The notes beneath the pieces were generated by a model. It was not told the DNA's origin. It ran no database searches and saw only the letters and a program-made list of their open reading frames with translations. Below are positions 45,674 to 57,291 of a stretch of DNA of 64,000 bases, piece by piece. Position numbers and translations under genes: made by a program. Source of the DNA: Atkinsonella hypoxylon (lineage: Eukaryota; Ascomycota; Sordariomycetes; Hypocreales; Clavicipitaceae); NCBI GenBank assembly GCA_000729835.1, contig JFHB01000020.1:1-64000 (forward strand), written 5' to 3'. How positions within the stretch are numbered: position 1 is the first letter of the stretch; each line of letters starts with the position of its first letter.

Positions 45674-46612
45674 AGGACGGATTATGCGTACCCGTGTTGA
45701 AGGGTGTGTCGAAACGCACGGAAGATATTGACTTTGGTACGCAGAGTCGGGGTACAGACATTGTCCTGCTGGCCATGGTCTGGTCAAGCGGATCGTCACG
45801 TTTGCGAACAGCACCTTTGCAAGCATCATTCCTGAGCAGAACAAAGCTCTACTGTTTATATTTTCCAGCTCTTTCAGATTTCTAATCGACAACCTGGGTG
45901 GGTGGGTTGTCCACCCAATCGATCCGCAACCCTTCCTTCAGCACACGGCGGCGCAGTGAACAAAAGCCACTGTTAATGAGCCAAGTGGCTAGCCAAGACT
46001 CTTGGTTGATTTTTACGGAGCACCTTTGTATTGAATAGGAGACAAGCCACGACGTGAGGGAAAAACTTGAGACACATGGGAGATGCACCCAAAATCCGGC
46101 ATGCCTTGGCCTGAATTAATTAGTATTATGAGCAATGATTGGAATGACGACACATGGGTCATGGATCGCATGTGAGTGAGTCCACCAATCTACCAAATGT
46201 TTTTTGTGCAACACCAGCATTCTTCATAGAACAGTCGTCCACAACAGCATCGAATCTAGAATCACTCCAGCGGATGCAGCAAGCTAGTTATGCCCAGTCT
46301 CGTCTCGTCTCGTCTCATTCATTACATGTCTGGCACCTACCCCAGTCCCAGTGCTATCGTGTAATTGGTCCACCAACCAGACCCTACGCTATTGACCAAT
46401 CCACCGAGCACAGGCCCCACCAGACTGGACAAGTGTACTGAGCCCGCCCGATAACTGCCTGGTGATCCGCTGCTTCCGACCAGATGTCGCTCGGCATGAC
46501 CGGCTGCGCAGGAGGCAGGTGCCTGCGTACTCGACACTGCTGACTTCTTGGCCAGTGACCGCAGTCTGCCTCTATTTTCCACTTGCCAAGCAAAGCCTCA
46601 AAGACAGCAGCA
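45674..46612. other. Intergenic, no gene seen
   Basis: Between two plus-strand genes. It holds a CTCGT tandem (about 46299-46318). Likely the 3' UTR of the RING-CH gene and promoter of the glucosyltransferase. Confidence 0.5.
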
Positions 46613-49600
46613 ATGGATCGCAAGGAGTTGACGCCTACGGGTGAAGGAGAAAGCAAGCCTCGCACAACAGCCTCGGTAGCGCACGCGAACGGCGTTGATT
46701 CAGCGACGCAACGGGACAATGGGAATGCGTCGGATTCACTCGATGCTCCGTCTCAGCACGTCACTGGAACAAGTACAAACAAACAATTCATGCCGATTGC
46801 TTCACGCCAGAGCTCTTTTCAAAGCCGCACTCCACCGTTGGAGCGATGGCAGACCACGGCGTATTCAGCCAGCCGTGAGCGAGCCGAGTCAATCCCCAGT
46901 AGGGCTTGGATTCCATTAGGCGGGAACATGGCAGGAGAAGGCGACGAGTCAGATTCGTCGTCATCAGATGAAGAGGATACTTTGAATGGCAATGGTCTTG
47001 GCCATGGCCAGTCGACTAAGCCTACATCCGACGCCAACATGGTGCGCAATACGAAGCCGGCCAAGAAGGGTCTGATGCGTAAAATCCTCATGAAAGACGA
47101 GCATTGCAAAAGCACGGGAAGAACAAGAAGCGATGGTAGACTACGTATTACGGTTCACGAAACGGCACATACGGGCTACATTGCCAATGCTCTCGGTGCC
47201 GTTGCTCATAGCATGCGACCGAAAAGGCACCATGGATCTGCGACTCGAACGATCCCATCACTTCCGATGCCACAGCCTCATCTGAATGTTGTCATCATGG
47301 TTGTCGGTTCGCGAGGAGATGTTCAACCATTTTTGAGGATCGGCAGATACCTCAGGGATGAGTTAGGGCATCGTGTCAGAATCGCGACCCATCCTGTCTT
47401 CCGGGAACTGGTGGAGAATGACTCCGGCCTGGAATTCTTCTCTGTGGGAGGCGATCCCGCCGAGTTGATGGCATTCATGGTTAAGAACCCTGGCATGATT
47501 CCTACTCTTGAGACAGTTAAAGCCGGTGACATCGGCAAACGACGGGCTGCAATGGCCGAAATGTTTGATGGCTTCTGGAGGTCTTGCATCCATGCTACCG
47601 AGAATGAAAACGCGAACCAGAAACGATCGGCCATCAACGGAAGCGAAGTCTTTATCGCAGACGCGATTATTGCCAATCCTCCTAGTTTCGCACATATTCA
47701 CTGTGCTGAAGCGCTTGGCATTCCAGTTCACTTGGTATTTACTTTTCCTTATACCCCTACGAAAGCGTTTCCCCATCCATTGGCAAGCATCAAAAAATCC
47801 AACGTCGACCAAGGCTATACCAACTTTATATCGTATCCCCTCGTCGAGATGATGATCTGGCAAGGCTTAGGTGATTTAATCAACAATTTCCGAGTTCAAA
47901 CATTAGCTCTAGACCCCGTCTCCACCCTCTGGGCCCCTTGTGCAACCTACAGAATGCATGTACCATTCACATATCTGTGGTCGCCAGGATTAATTCCAAA
48001 ACCTGAAGATTGGGGCGACGAGATTGATGTGTCAGGCTTCGTCTTCCTGGATTTGGCCTCATCCTTCAAGCCTCCTCAGCCACTAGTCGACTTTTTGAAC
48101 GCCGGAGAGCCACCTATCTATATCGGATTCGGCTCAATCGTTGTCGATGATGCTGATAAATTTACTGAGCTGATTTTCGAAGCTGTTGAGACAGCTGGTG
48201 TGCGTGCGTTAGTCTCGAGGGGCTGGGGAGGCATCGGCCGCGATGACGTCCCGGACAACATTTTCATGCTCGATAACGTCCCTCACGATTGGCTATTCCC
48301 CAAGATCAGAGCCTGCGTTCATCATGGCGGCGCTGGTACAACAGCGATTAGCTTAAAATGCGGGCTTCCTACCATGATTGTGCCCTTCTTCGGCGATCAG
48401 TATTTTTGGGGCAGCATGGTTGGCAAGTCTGGAGCTGGCCCGGATCCCGTGCCCTACAAACACCTCACGTCGGACAAACTGGTCGAGGGAATCAAGTATC
48501 TTCTTACAGACGAGGCAAAAACCGCCGCCGGTAAAATTTCAGAAGCGATCGAGAAGGAAGGCGATGGCGCAAAGAACGCCCTCGCGTCATTCCAGAAGCA
48601 TATGAGATTCTTGGGCCCTCCTACGTTGAGCTGTGCAATCCTGCAGTCACGAGTTGCTGTTTGGAAAGTGAAGCGGACACATGTCCGACTCTGCGCAATG
48701 GCCGCCTCCATTCTAGTCGCGAGCGGGCAATTAACTTGGAAAGATCTTCGACTCCTCCGTCACACTGAATGGATGGACTTTGAAGGCCCAGGTGAGCCGG
48801 TCACGGCCGTAATCGAATCATTGAAGAACACCCTACGGGATATACTCGGTGGTGTGGGCAGTGCCCCGTATCGAATCAGCAAGACCGCAAAGCGAAGGAT
48901 CAAACATAAGTTGAAGTCCATTAAAAAGAAGAGCAGGAGTGGTGAGCAAGCACCGCACATCCAGACGAATGGGCAAGGTCGGTCTGGGGGTAAGAATGAC
49001 AACAAGTTAGAGCGTCAGGTGTCGGTGGTGCCTGGTCTGACGCAATATGGTCGAGATATATCAACCAGCTTCACCAAGACGGGTCTGGCCATTGTGAGAG
49101 CGCCGACGAGTTTTTTCGTCGCTATCGCACAGGGTTTTCACAATGCTCCTAGGCTATATGGCGATGATACCGTTCGAAGACCGACAAGGGTCAGTGGCAT
49201 TCGTTCCGGATTGGTTGCTTCAAGAAGAGAATTCGTGTACGGTATCTACGATGGCGTGACTGGCGTGGTTCGTCTCCCGATCCGGGGTGCCAGGAATGAA
49301 GGCGCGGCAGGACTTCTCAAGGGTGTTGGCATGGGCATCACAGGCCTGGTTCTCAAGCCGATGTCTGCCATTCTTGGGCCCATCGGGTTCAGCATGCAAG
49401 GGCTGCTCAAGCAGGCACAGAGGCGGCGTAGTCCCCAAAGCTTCATCCGTCGCGCAAGAATGGCCCAAAGCGAAGCCGAATTCGACTGCCTGGATGGTGA
49501 AAAGGCAAAGGCAGTGCAGGAGGAGGTTCTTGCGGGGTGGAAGACTTTGCAAGATTTGACTCGGGCCATTGCGAGAGAAGAGGACAAGAGGGGAATTGCT

Positions 49601-49792
49601 GGTCAAGTCGACAAGGTCACGTTGGATGTGGCCTTTTTGTTCCTCAGCGTTGACAGGGCGAAGACGTGTCTTAATGATCTGAATACGGGGAAGAGTCTGG
49701 AAGAGATCATGACGGGCTATCAAGAGTGGAATACGAAATCTATGGATCTTTCGTATCCTCGCAATTCTACGTCTCGGAGCCATCATAAGTGA
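46613..49792 (+). CDS. Sterol-glucosyltransferase-like protein with VPS13-like C-terminus
   Basis: A single exon of 1059 residues from ATG 46613. The first 220 residues are disordered and Ser-rich with an acidic SDSSSSDEED patch. From about 224 comes a GT-B glycosyltransferase with the GT28/GT1 N-lobe (VVIMVVGSRGDVQPFLRIG) and, near 567, the UDP-sugar site HHGGAGTTAISLKCGLPTMI. The order and motifs match UDP-glucose:sterol 3-beta-glucosyltransferases (UGT80/Atg26 family), but the GRAM and PH domains of Atg26 are absent. The C-terminal third has a basic segment and then, around 816-940, FVYGIYDGVTGVVRLPIRGA and GVGMGITGLVLKPMSAILG. This glycine-rich amphipathic pattern closely resembles the C-terminal helices of VPS13 lipid-transfer proteins. 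Sterol glucosylation on a membrane is the likely role; the acceptor is unproven. Confidence 0.9.
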   Translation: MDRKELTPTGEGESKPRTTASVAHANGVDSATQRDNGNASDSLDAPSQHVTGTSTNKQFMPIASRQSSFQSRTPPLERWQTTAYSASRERAESIPSRAWIPLGGNMAGEGDESDSSSSDEEDTLNGNGLGHGQSTKPTSDANMVRNTKPAKKGLMRKILMKDEHCKSTGRTRSDGRLRITVHETAHTGYIANALGAVAHSMRPKRHHGSATRTIPSLPMPQPHLNVVIMVVGSRGDVQPFLRIGRYLRDELGHRVRIATHPVFRELVENDSGLEFFSVGGDPAELMAFMVKNPGMIPTLETVKAGDIGKRRAAMAEMFDGFWRSCIHATENENANQKRSAINGSEVFIADAIIANPPSFAHIHCAEALGIPVHLVFTFPYTPTKAFPHPLASIKKSNVDQGYTNFISYPLVEMMIWQGLGDLINNFRVQTLALDPVSTLWAPCATYRMHVPFTYLWSPGLIPKPEDWGDEIDVSGFVFLDLASSFKPPQPLVDFLNAGEPPIYIGFGSIVVDDADKFTELIFEAVETAGVRALVSRGWGGIGRDDVPDNIFMLDNVPHDWLFPKIRACVHHGGAGTTAISLKCGLPTMIVPFFGDQYFWGSMVGKSGAGPDPVPYKHLTSDKLVEGIKYLLTDEAKTAAGKISEAIEKEGDGAKNALASFQKHMRFLGPPTLSCAILQSRVAVWKVKRTHVRLCAMAASILVASGQLTWKDLRLLRHTEWMDFEGPGEPVTAVIESLKNTLRDILGGVGSAPYRISKTAKRRIKHKLKSIKKKSRSGEQAPHIQTNGQGRSGGKNDNKLERQVSVVPGLTQYGRDISTSFTKTGLAIVRAPTSFFVAIAQGFHNAPRLYGDDTVRRPTRVSGIRSGLVASRREFVYGIYDGVTGVVRLPIRGARNEGAAGLLKGVGMGITGLVLKPMSAILGPIGFSMQGLLKQAQRRRSPQSFIRRARMAQSEAEFDCLDGEKAKAVQEEVLAGWKTLQDLTRAIAREEDKRGIAGQVDKVTLDVAFLFLSVDRAKTCLNDLNTGKSLEEIMTGYQEWNTKSMDLSYPRNSTSRSHHK

Positions 49793-50187
49793 GCAGCGAT
49801 GGGTTTAGATGGTTATATCGATTAGAAAACATGCACGTAATTCCAGCGGTGCTGAAAGCATGTATTTACTATGTCCTAATTAGCGCTCCTTGGAGGTATC
49901 TCTTATTGTAGAATGTTAATTTTCAATCATCTCAATATCTTGGCCGCCGCGGGCTCATTGAGCAGGGAGATGCAATGTTAAATGCCCTAGATACTCCTAG
50001 TAGAGTATGCTGTGGGAAGACATGTAATGGTGGTCAATATCATTTAATTTCTTGTTACTAGTAAACGTACAATCACTGGTATACCCACAATACCTATACT
50101 GGTAGATATGTACAAGACGTAAGCAAGAAGCAGTTGATACGAATGACGAGTATGCTTTTATCAAGCTCTACTAGTATAAATATGTGC
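49793..50187. other. Convergent 3' region
   Basis: Shared 3' flank of the glucosyltransferase (plus) and carboxypeptidase (minus). Nothing else seen. Confidence 0.5.
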
Positions 50188-51768
50188 TTATTTCATGTTC
50201 TGAAGCAGGTATTTCACTCCCGCAAAAGCCTCTTCTCCACTCGGGAGAATTTGCTCAGGAGGCAGGACGAATCCGTGATCGCCAGTGTCTCTCAGTTCCG
50301 AGACGAAGGTGTAATCAGCCTGGACTACGTCAGCGACATAGTCGACACTGTTGCCAGTAGCTCGATAGATTGTCGTGCAGATAGGGCCGTAGTGGAACTG
50401 GACGTTGTGAACAGAGTAGATTGCAGCAACGGCGCCCTTGGCAAGCGACTGCAGCTCGTCATTGTTCGCGGGCAGGGCGGTGCAAGAATATCCGTACGCT
50501 GTGGTGAACACGTCAGCCATTGATTGACCTACGGCCGTAATTTCCCGATTCCGGGGCCCAGAGTCACTATCATCACTCACGCGTCATGAAAAGCTGTGAG
50601 TAGGAGTGGTAGTCGATATACAGCTTCAGGCCCTGCGATTGCTTGACGTGCCGGAGGAAGGCCGACAGTGCCTTTGTTTCTGGTGCATCACCAGCACGTA
50701 CACCTCGGTAGTCCTCAGCACACGGGTTGGTAGAGGCGCCGTCGCCGTCCCATTTGTATGGCCAGTTGCGGTTGATGTCGTGGCCGATACAGGTGCTTCC
50801 AGGGGTGGCCTGTCTGTTCTTGCGCCACAGTCTGTCGATGGTTTGCGAGTATATGAAGCCTAGCGAACGTTGTCAGGGCGGCCTGCTGCTGCTGCTGCTG
50901 CTGCTGCTGCTTCCACTTACCATCGACATTGACAATGGGGAACAAATAAAAGTCGTACTTGTCAACAAAGGCAGTGATATCGCCGTCAGACCCGTATTTG
51001 GTGACGAGCTCGTGGGTCATGTACTCGACAACCTGGTCCGCCAGTTTACTACCAGTTCTCTCACGGCATTCTCGTAAGCAGCAACAACACTTACCATAGT
51101 GGCAATCCACTCTCGAGCATGAACTGTGCCATGAAAGACGACAGCAGGTCTCTTGCCGCCTCCAGACCTGCCAAAGATGTGCAAGCCGACGATGGGGTTG
51201 CCCTGCAACGTCTTGCCAGAAGTGACGACCTTGGCGTTCTGGGAGTGCCGGCGAGCCAGGTCATTCAACCACTGAACGTGGTCATTGTAGCCATGATAGG
51301 ACTTGAACCAGGAGCTGTTGGCCGAACCAGCTGTTATGACGGGGTTATTAAACATACTCAGTGAACCCTGGAAGGAAAGAAGCTGGACACCATCGCTGCC
51401 TCGTCCCCCACTACACCTTCGCCTTCCTACGTACCAGCGTATGATTTGAACGCGCCCTCGGCTCGGATCGACTTTCCAAGATCATCGTGCATGGTGATGA
51501 TGTTGTGACCCTTCATGGCGTCGTGGAAACGGCTAAGCTGGGCTTTCGAGACCTGGACGTCGGCAAAAGCACCTTTCTTGGTCGGTGGTTGCCATGTCAC
51601 GAGGCCAAGCCTGTTGATGACATCTTGTATATGGGCGCCATCGTCCGTCACCGGGACACGGAAGACTTTGTCGCCATCGTACGATAGTTTTCTCCCCGCC
51701 GCTGCAGCAGATGCTGTGCCCCAAACCCAAAGTGCAGCCGCAAAGGCGATGGCTTTCATATGAACCAT
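50188..51768 (-). CDS. Secreted zinc carboxypeptidase A (M14A)
   Basis: Five exons (51768-51435, 51330-51095, 51032-50921, 50859-50581, 50498-50188) give 423 residues with all phases closing. It removes C-terminal amino acids from peptides outside the cell. A signal peptide (MKAIAFAAALWVWGTASAAA) precedes an M14 propeptide of about 90 residues. The catalytic domain starts near SWFKSYHGYNDH. Zinc ligands are His182 and Glu185 in VHAREW and His in IDYHSYSQ; substrate residues NR occur in GHDINRNWPYKW, and the general-base Glu in SELRDTG. YGYSCTALPANN is also typical. Everything needed for activity is present. Intron 3 has a CTG/CAG tract right behind the donor site. The family (fungal McpA/MeCPA type) is common in insect- and nematode-associated Hypocreales, but that is not proof of lifestyle. 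Confidence 0.95.
50883..50909 (-). repeat. CAG(9) trinucleotide repeat in carboxypeptidase intron 3
   Basis: Nine perfect CTG units on plus (CAG on the sense strand) sit 10-11 bases downstream of the 5' splice site in a 61-bp intron. If the intron were retained, the CAGs would read as nine glutamines before a frameshift. Confidence 0.9.
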
Positions 51769-54700
51769 CTGGCTAGAAGGTCAAGAGAAAGGGATACTGA
51801 CGCGCGGGTATGACTTGGGGACAAATTGTCGTAAAGGCTGCCTTGTAAATAATACAACACGCGCGGATTGCCAATTGGGGTATTTTTTTTTTTTTTTTTG
51901 TCGTCTTATTTTTCTTTTTCCAAGCAGCTGGACACAGCGCGTCTTATAGCAATCCTCATAACGCTTTCTAAACCTCAAATGCCCGTCTTATCGTATTCCC
52001 TTGCACTAGAAGGGCGATCTACCACCCTCTTCTAGTTAGTGACCTTCCAGATCAGGCAAGCCAGTAACTAATACCCTGGTAGGAGAAGGAAAGGCGTAGA
52101 CGACTAACCTAATTACTGACATGCGCACATACAAAGTCCTGCCCGGCAGCACGTCCCTGGGAACCGGCAGAACCGGGCACGATTGCGAGGGAGCCGTGCA
52201 TGGCCCCTTGTGATTTGCGTCTGAAGAGAGGCAAGGTAGTAAGGTTTGTTCACTAAAGATAAGCTTGAGATGCTAGCCCAATCACACAGAATGAAAATGA
52301 ATCGACGGGTACCTTCCTCTACAGCGCTGATTTCACTAGAAGAGAAGAAGTACTGGAATTATGCCCGTTACGGAGAGACACGTCCACATAATATTTCAGC
52401 GTTCACCGACCAAGCAGCGAGTCAGCTCGGCTTCAAGGGAATTAGTATGCGCGAAATCCGGACATCATCGGGTGGCCGGCGAGTTCGTATTTCTTGTCGC
52501 AAAAATGGCGCGCCACATCTCTCTCGGGCACATTTATGCCGCAGGATAATTTGTAATTTTAGAAGATACTGACAAAGTCACGCGGGGTCATTCGATTGAG
52601 CCTGCAAGGAAAAGCGGGGGTAAGCCCTAGATATCACGCTACATGCCTGTTCGGCTAAATACCCTATTTGGAGTTGTACCGTGCGATAGTTAATTTTTCG
52701 ACGCGTTTGTCGTTTTCGCGCTGTTCATGCTCTGAGCTTCTTTTACCATCTTCCACTCCTCGACTGCCCCAACGAGTGCACGTAGCTACGATCAGTAATG
52801 ACCGATTTGAGCTTGGCAATGGGGCCTTCTGACATGAATGCCGACATAGTCTCGAAATTGCTTCCGCAGAGCTAAAGATACACGTCACATGTCACATACT
52901 TCATAATTCAATTCACGCATGGAAAAGCTAAAAAAAGCACGCAAACTCCTCTCCACATACCACTTCTATAGCTACGAGCATGTGACATTTCTTCGTTGCT
53001 TTATATTCAGCCAAGGCATGGGATTGGTCCGCTTAATAGACATCTCACTGTAGGTTCAACCAGGGTTTGAGTTGGCGGCGCGTTTGGCTCGTCCAACGTC
53101 TCACGTACTGGTATGGCTGCGAGGCCTCAACCACTTTCCCTCTTCGGATGCAGCGCCGTACACGGAGTAGACCTTCTCTTTCTTCATCATCGTCCATCAT
53201 CATCACGTAGCATTCATGATGCCCAAAGCACCGAACGTCCCACATAGCCAGCATGTTGTGTCTCTCCCGGAAGAAAACAGGAAATCAGGCGCTCTCATGA
53301 ATGGTGATGGCTTCGTATGTAGAATAAACGGCAGCGTGGTCAAGTCATAATCTTGGGTGAAAACTGCCCTGTGCCTACAACCGTCACCTGGGCTTTGATA
53401 AGAACCTTTCGGCCTGCAATGGGCGATTCTAACATGCTCATTGAGACTAATTTAGATCATATCATAGAGAGGGCTTAGTTCTAGGGAATGGCCGCCGAAG
53501 TCGTCGACCCAGACAGCTGATTGATTCTCTGGACATACCGACAGTCCTAGCCGAGGATGTGCAAGCGAGATAGTATTGGCCGAGAGTCACGTCCTAGGAC
53601 GACAGATATGTGCCCCAAAGATGTTTTGATCGCAGATCTCCGAGTAGATAAGCTGCAGCTCTATCATGCTCGACTTGAGCCGATAACATGTTCCTATATC
53701 TTGACCTCCCAGACGACATAACCAGAGTGATGAGAGGTCTCTAGGAAACCCAGTCTGCTATCAATCTACGATATATACGGCCTGGTTCGAGATGTAGCAT
53801 TCGTTGAGGCCTGTATAGGTTTCCGCTGAAGGCGCGAGCAGCTGCCCGTCATGATTCATTCGTATTCGGAGCACGATAATGCGCCACAAACCGTCTTTCT
53901 GAGGTTCTTTGTCATGACTACATCTTCGTGGCACGCATGTCGGACGTGAAGTCGCTCTCGGGGTGTTGTTGTCCTCACTTAGCGCATCTCAGCTACCATT
54001 CCACCCACGGCCCGACAGCTTCGCCTTGAATATTTGTTCGACTCTTATCCGATGAAGTACGAATAAGTAAATAAAAAAAAGTTTGCAATCTAGGTATCTG
54101 CTGCTTGTAGCTGGTCGCTGTCGAGGCTTGCTGTATGTGGTGGTAGACACGCGCTCACGTTGGAAATCTTCCAAATTCAGGGCAAATCCCACATCTCACT
54201 GGTTATCAGGAACGGCCCTAGGCACTCACTCAGTAAAGCTTTCGGTGGGGGTGGTTGGTGTTTTCCATTCCAGTCCGTGGTGGGAAGAGGCTGGCGAGAT
54301 CTTCCCCGACGCGGGCGAGGAACGGGGCCCAGCCTACGCCAGTCGCGGATTTGCGCAGTCCGCCGTGGGAGAAAAGTTCTTTACGTGCATCTTTCCGATG
54401 TTGAATTGCTCTGTTTGGCGTCAGAGCTCATGAAAAGGTTCGATCGCGATCGACTATGTATCTCTTGTGAAACATGGTCGTCCTGGGTCCCGTCTGAGAT
54501 CCAAGGTTAGGGATACCGAAGAGGCAATTCCTCATGTATTTTGAGGAATGAAGAAGAACGTAGCATGAAAGTGAATGACGGTAGATGACCGTGGCATCGC
54601 ACAGGAGATAGAACGCCGCAGTCTTGATAAATACTCGCTTGCGCTTGCGAGGTCATGGCTTGCATGGCGTGTCATTCAATCACTTCTCGTTTACGATACC

Positions 54701-54784
54701 AAGGGGAACAATTCAATTGTGTTCTAAACTACAATCAATCATCTTGTGATTGCTGTTCCCTTCTAACCAACCACAGTACCAACC
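51769..54784. other. 3-kb gene-poor region
   Basis: A T-run at about 51883-51899 lies just upstream of the carboxypeptidase. Frames at 52246-52572, 54083-54433 and 54160-54510 either lack ATG starts or have no domain. The last 150 bp before 54785 look like the LPMO promoter/5' UTR. Confidence 0.45.
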
Positions 54785-56006
54785 ATGAAGCCTCTATCAT
54801 TGACCGTCTTCACGGTCTTCTCCCTGACATGCCTTGCAAATGCTCACATGCAAATGTCTGATCCTCCCCCGTTATTATCCAAGTCCAACAAGTACACCAC
54901 CAGCCCAGACTACGACATGACATCTCCTCTCCACGCCGATGGAAGCAACTACCCCTGCAAGGGCCATCACCACGTCCTCGGCACATCACAAGGCCAAGCC
55001 GTAGCACGATGGACGGCCGGCCAATCGTACAGCATGACCATCAGCGGAAGCGCTTTCCACGACGGAGGCAGTTGCCAGGCATCACTGTCCTTTGACAAAG
55101 GCAGCTCTTGGAAGGTTATACATTCTTACATAGGCAACTGTCCTCTAATGGGAGACTCCACGTACAACTTCACTCTACCTGGAGATACACCCTCCGGACA
55201 GATCCTCTTCGCATGGACCTGGTTCAACAAGGTTGGCAATCGGGAAATGTACATGAACTGTGCCGTGGTTGATGTACAAGGTGGTAGGGGCGGGAAGAAA
55301 CGCGGAGCGGCCGCCTCAGTGACCAGTCGACCAGATATATTCGTTGCCAATATTGGAAACGGCTGCGGCACCACAGACGGGATGGATGTCATATTCCCGG
55401 ATCCGGGGCCCGATGTGGACATGCAGTCTCAACACACGGCACCTCCAACGGGAAACTGTGGTACTTCAGCCAAATATCCTGTGAAATCAACCGACAACTC
55501 TTTAGATCAATTTTCTTCGATACCGAATCTTGCTTCCCTCCCAGCTCAAGGTTCAGCCTCATCAGACTCTCGGCCAGCAAATCATCTTCCGTACATAGAC
55601 GCTTCTCAATCTCTGCCTTCCAGGGTGCCTCCTCGCGCCACAAACACCAGTATGACCTGGCAAGGCACCCATTATAGCCCGACTACACCTCCATTCCAAA
55701 TGAATAGGGTATCTACCGCACCATCTCGTACTATCATGGTCCCTACTATAAACCCAGTACAGCCGATGGGGTCCGGTTTCTGCAAGCCTGGCTCTTTCCG
55801 GTGCACTACTAGTTCCTCAGGGGAACAAGGCTGGCAGGTTTGCGATGTTCTTGGGAACTGGGTGGTAAGTTAATAGCCTCTCTTCATAGCAGAATCAGAA
55901 CCGCTCACCACAAGACTCATAGTATGCTGGCGATTGCGGGACCGGCCGCGTTTGTCAATTCAACACAGGCAACGGGAGTCCCTACTGCGTTCCTCCTAGC
56001 TTTTAA
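54785..56006 (+). CDS. AA11 lytic polysaccharide monooxygenase (chitin-active)
   Basis: Two exons, 54785-55864 and 55923-56006 (phase 0), give 387 residues. A 20-residue signal peptide (MKPLSLTVFTVFSLTCLANA) leaves His21 as the N-terminus (HMQMSDPPPL), the first ligand of the copper histidine brace; the second His is in CKGHHHVLG. WTAGQSYSMTISGSAFHDGG, CQASLSFDKGSSW and ILFAWTWFNKVGNREMYMNC are characteristic of CAZy AA11. These secreted enzymes cut chitin by oxidation. After the domain and a Ser/Thr/Pro linker of about 130 residues, the C-terminus has a Cys-rich module (FCKPGSFRC ... CDVLGNW ... CGTGRVCQF ... YCVPPSF) like the small chitin-binding modules attached to AA11 enzymes. The intron falls inside that module. 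Confidence 0.94.
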
Positions 56007-57291
56007 ACTCCTTGAACAAGCCCAATTCCCGAAATGGGAATGAGTTTAATGATGGAAAGTGTTTCATTATATCTTTCTTGTACCCCTCGAAATTCGATAG
56101 CATGATCAATCGGTCAGGGCGCATGGATGGCTTTGTGTTAATTTTAGTAGTTTGCTGCTTTCCCATGGTGACAATGCATTTGTGTTAGGCTCGACGGAGT
56201 TTCAGAATAGTAAGGTAAGGCTTTGGCACGCGGGCAGTGATTCTATATTTACTTATGGTCGAACTGTTTTCAGTGCGTTCAAAAATGAATATATCACTGG
56301 TTGAATTCATACCACATTAGCTAGATGCCGTTCGGCAAGCATTGATGTGCAGTGCAGGGTCGAAACCAGAGCCGAGAGGAATGATCCGACTGCCTTCCCG
56401 GGCTTCAATACGAAACACAGATGCAGCAAGAAATAAGGTGAGTTCAGGCGTCGTGTTCATCATGACAAAGTGCGCTGTATGGAGTTACGGAGTTTTGTTG
56501 TAAAGGAGGTACGTAGTTGTCCAGATTGCATTGCACAGTATTAGCTGGAAAGGGTTGACAATAGTACATTTCTCGACCTGGGTCTGGGCCTGGGCCCTGG
56601 TTTTCGCCCGCGTGGCGTGGAATGTTTTCGAAGTGGGGTACGAGTACGAAAGATCGCTCAACGTAACGCGGGCCAGGGGGTGTGGGGCTGAATTACCAGG
56701 TTAGACCACTTCGGCACCAAGGTGAAGAGATGCTGACGTTTCATCATCTCCACCTCGAGGCAGGCGCGGATGTAATACGGTCCAGTCACTGGCAAGACTG
56801 GGGTGGGGTGCACCCACCACCCAGCAGCTCCCAGCAGCACCGGGCAACCGGCAACCAGATGTGTGGTTGTAACCAGTTGACGTACTGCTAACAGCTGCCG
56901 GGCATTAATGATCCCAGGCCTCTCCAGCCCTCTCCAGCCCTCTCCAGCCCGTCATCATAACCTGCTTTTCATCCATTCAAACAGTCAATCCCCTTCTTGT
57001 TTTGTCATTCAAACTCTCAATCCAACTTCCCGTCTCTGTTCTCAGCGAAACAAAATCGCAGCGCTACGTCATTTCCATTTACATCTCCAGCAATAAACCT
57101 CGCGGCTCCTGGCTTGCTATCATTTCCCCCACCCATTTCACGATCAATCCACCATCAGCATGCACAGCTAAGCGCCATTTAGCCTCTGTATCCTCCGTCT
57201 CGCTGCTTGTCATCGTCATCCGCGTCGTACAGCCTTGCAGGTCATTCACATCACCTTGAAATCATCGTAAGCATACGACCTGTCCTTCATC
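56007..57291. other. Intergenic, no gene seen
   Basis: The 3' flank of the LPMO, then the promoter and pyrimidine-rich 5' leader of the kelch gene. A 10-bp tandem repeat lies at 56921-56950 (separate entry). Confidence 0.5.
56921..56950. repeat. TCTCCAGCCC 10-bp tandem repeat (x3)
   Basis: Three perfect copies of TCTCCAGCCC, about 340 bp upstream of the kelch-protein start codon. Confidence 0.9.

Noticed and set aside
54160..54510. 116-codon frame upstream of the LPMO, overlapping 54083-54433
   Set aside because: Neither overlapping frame has an ATG start in a good context or any domain.
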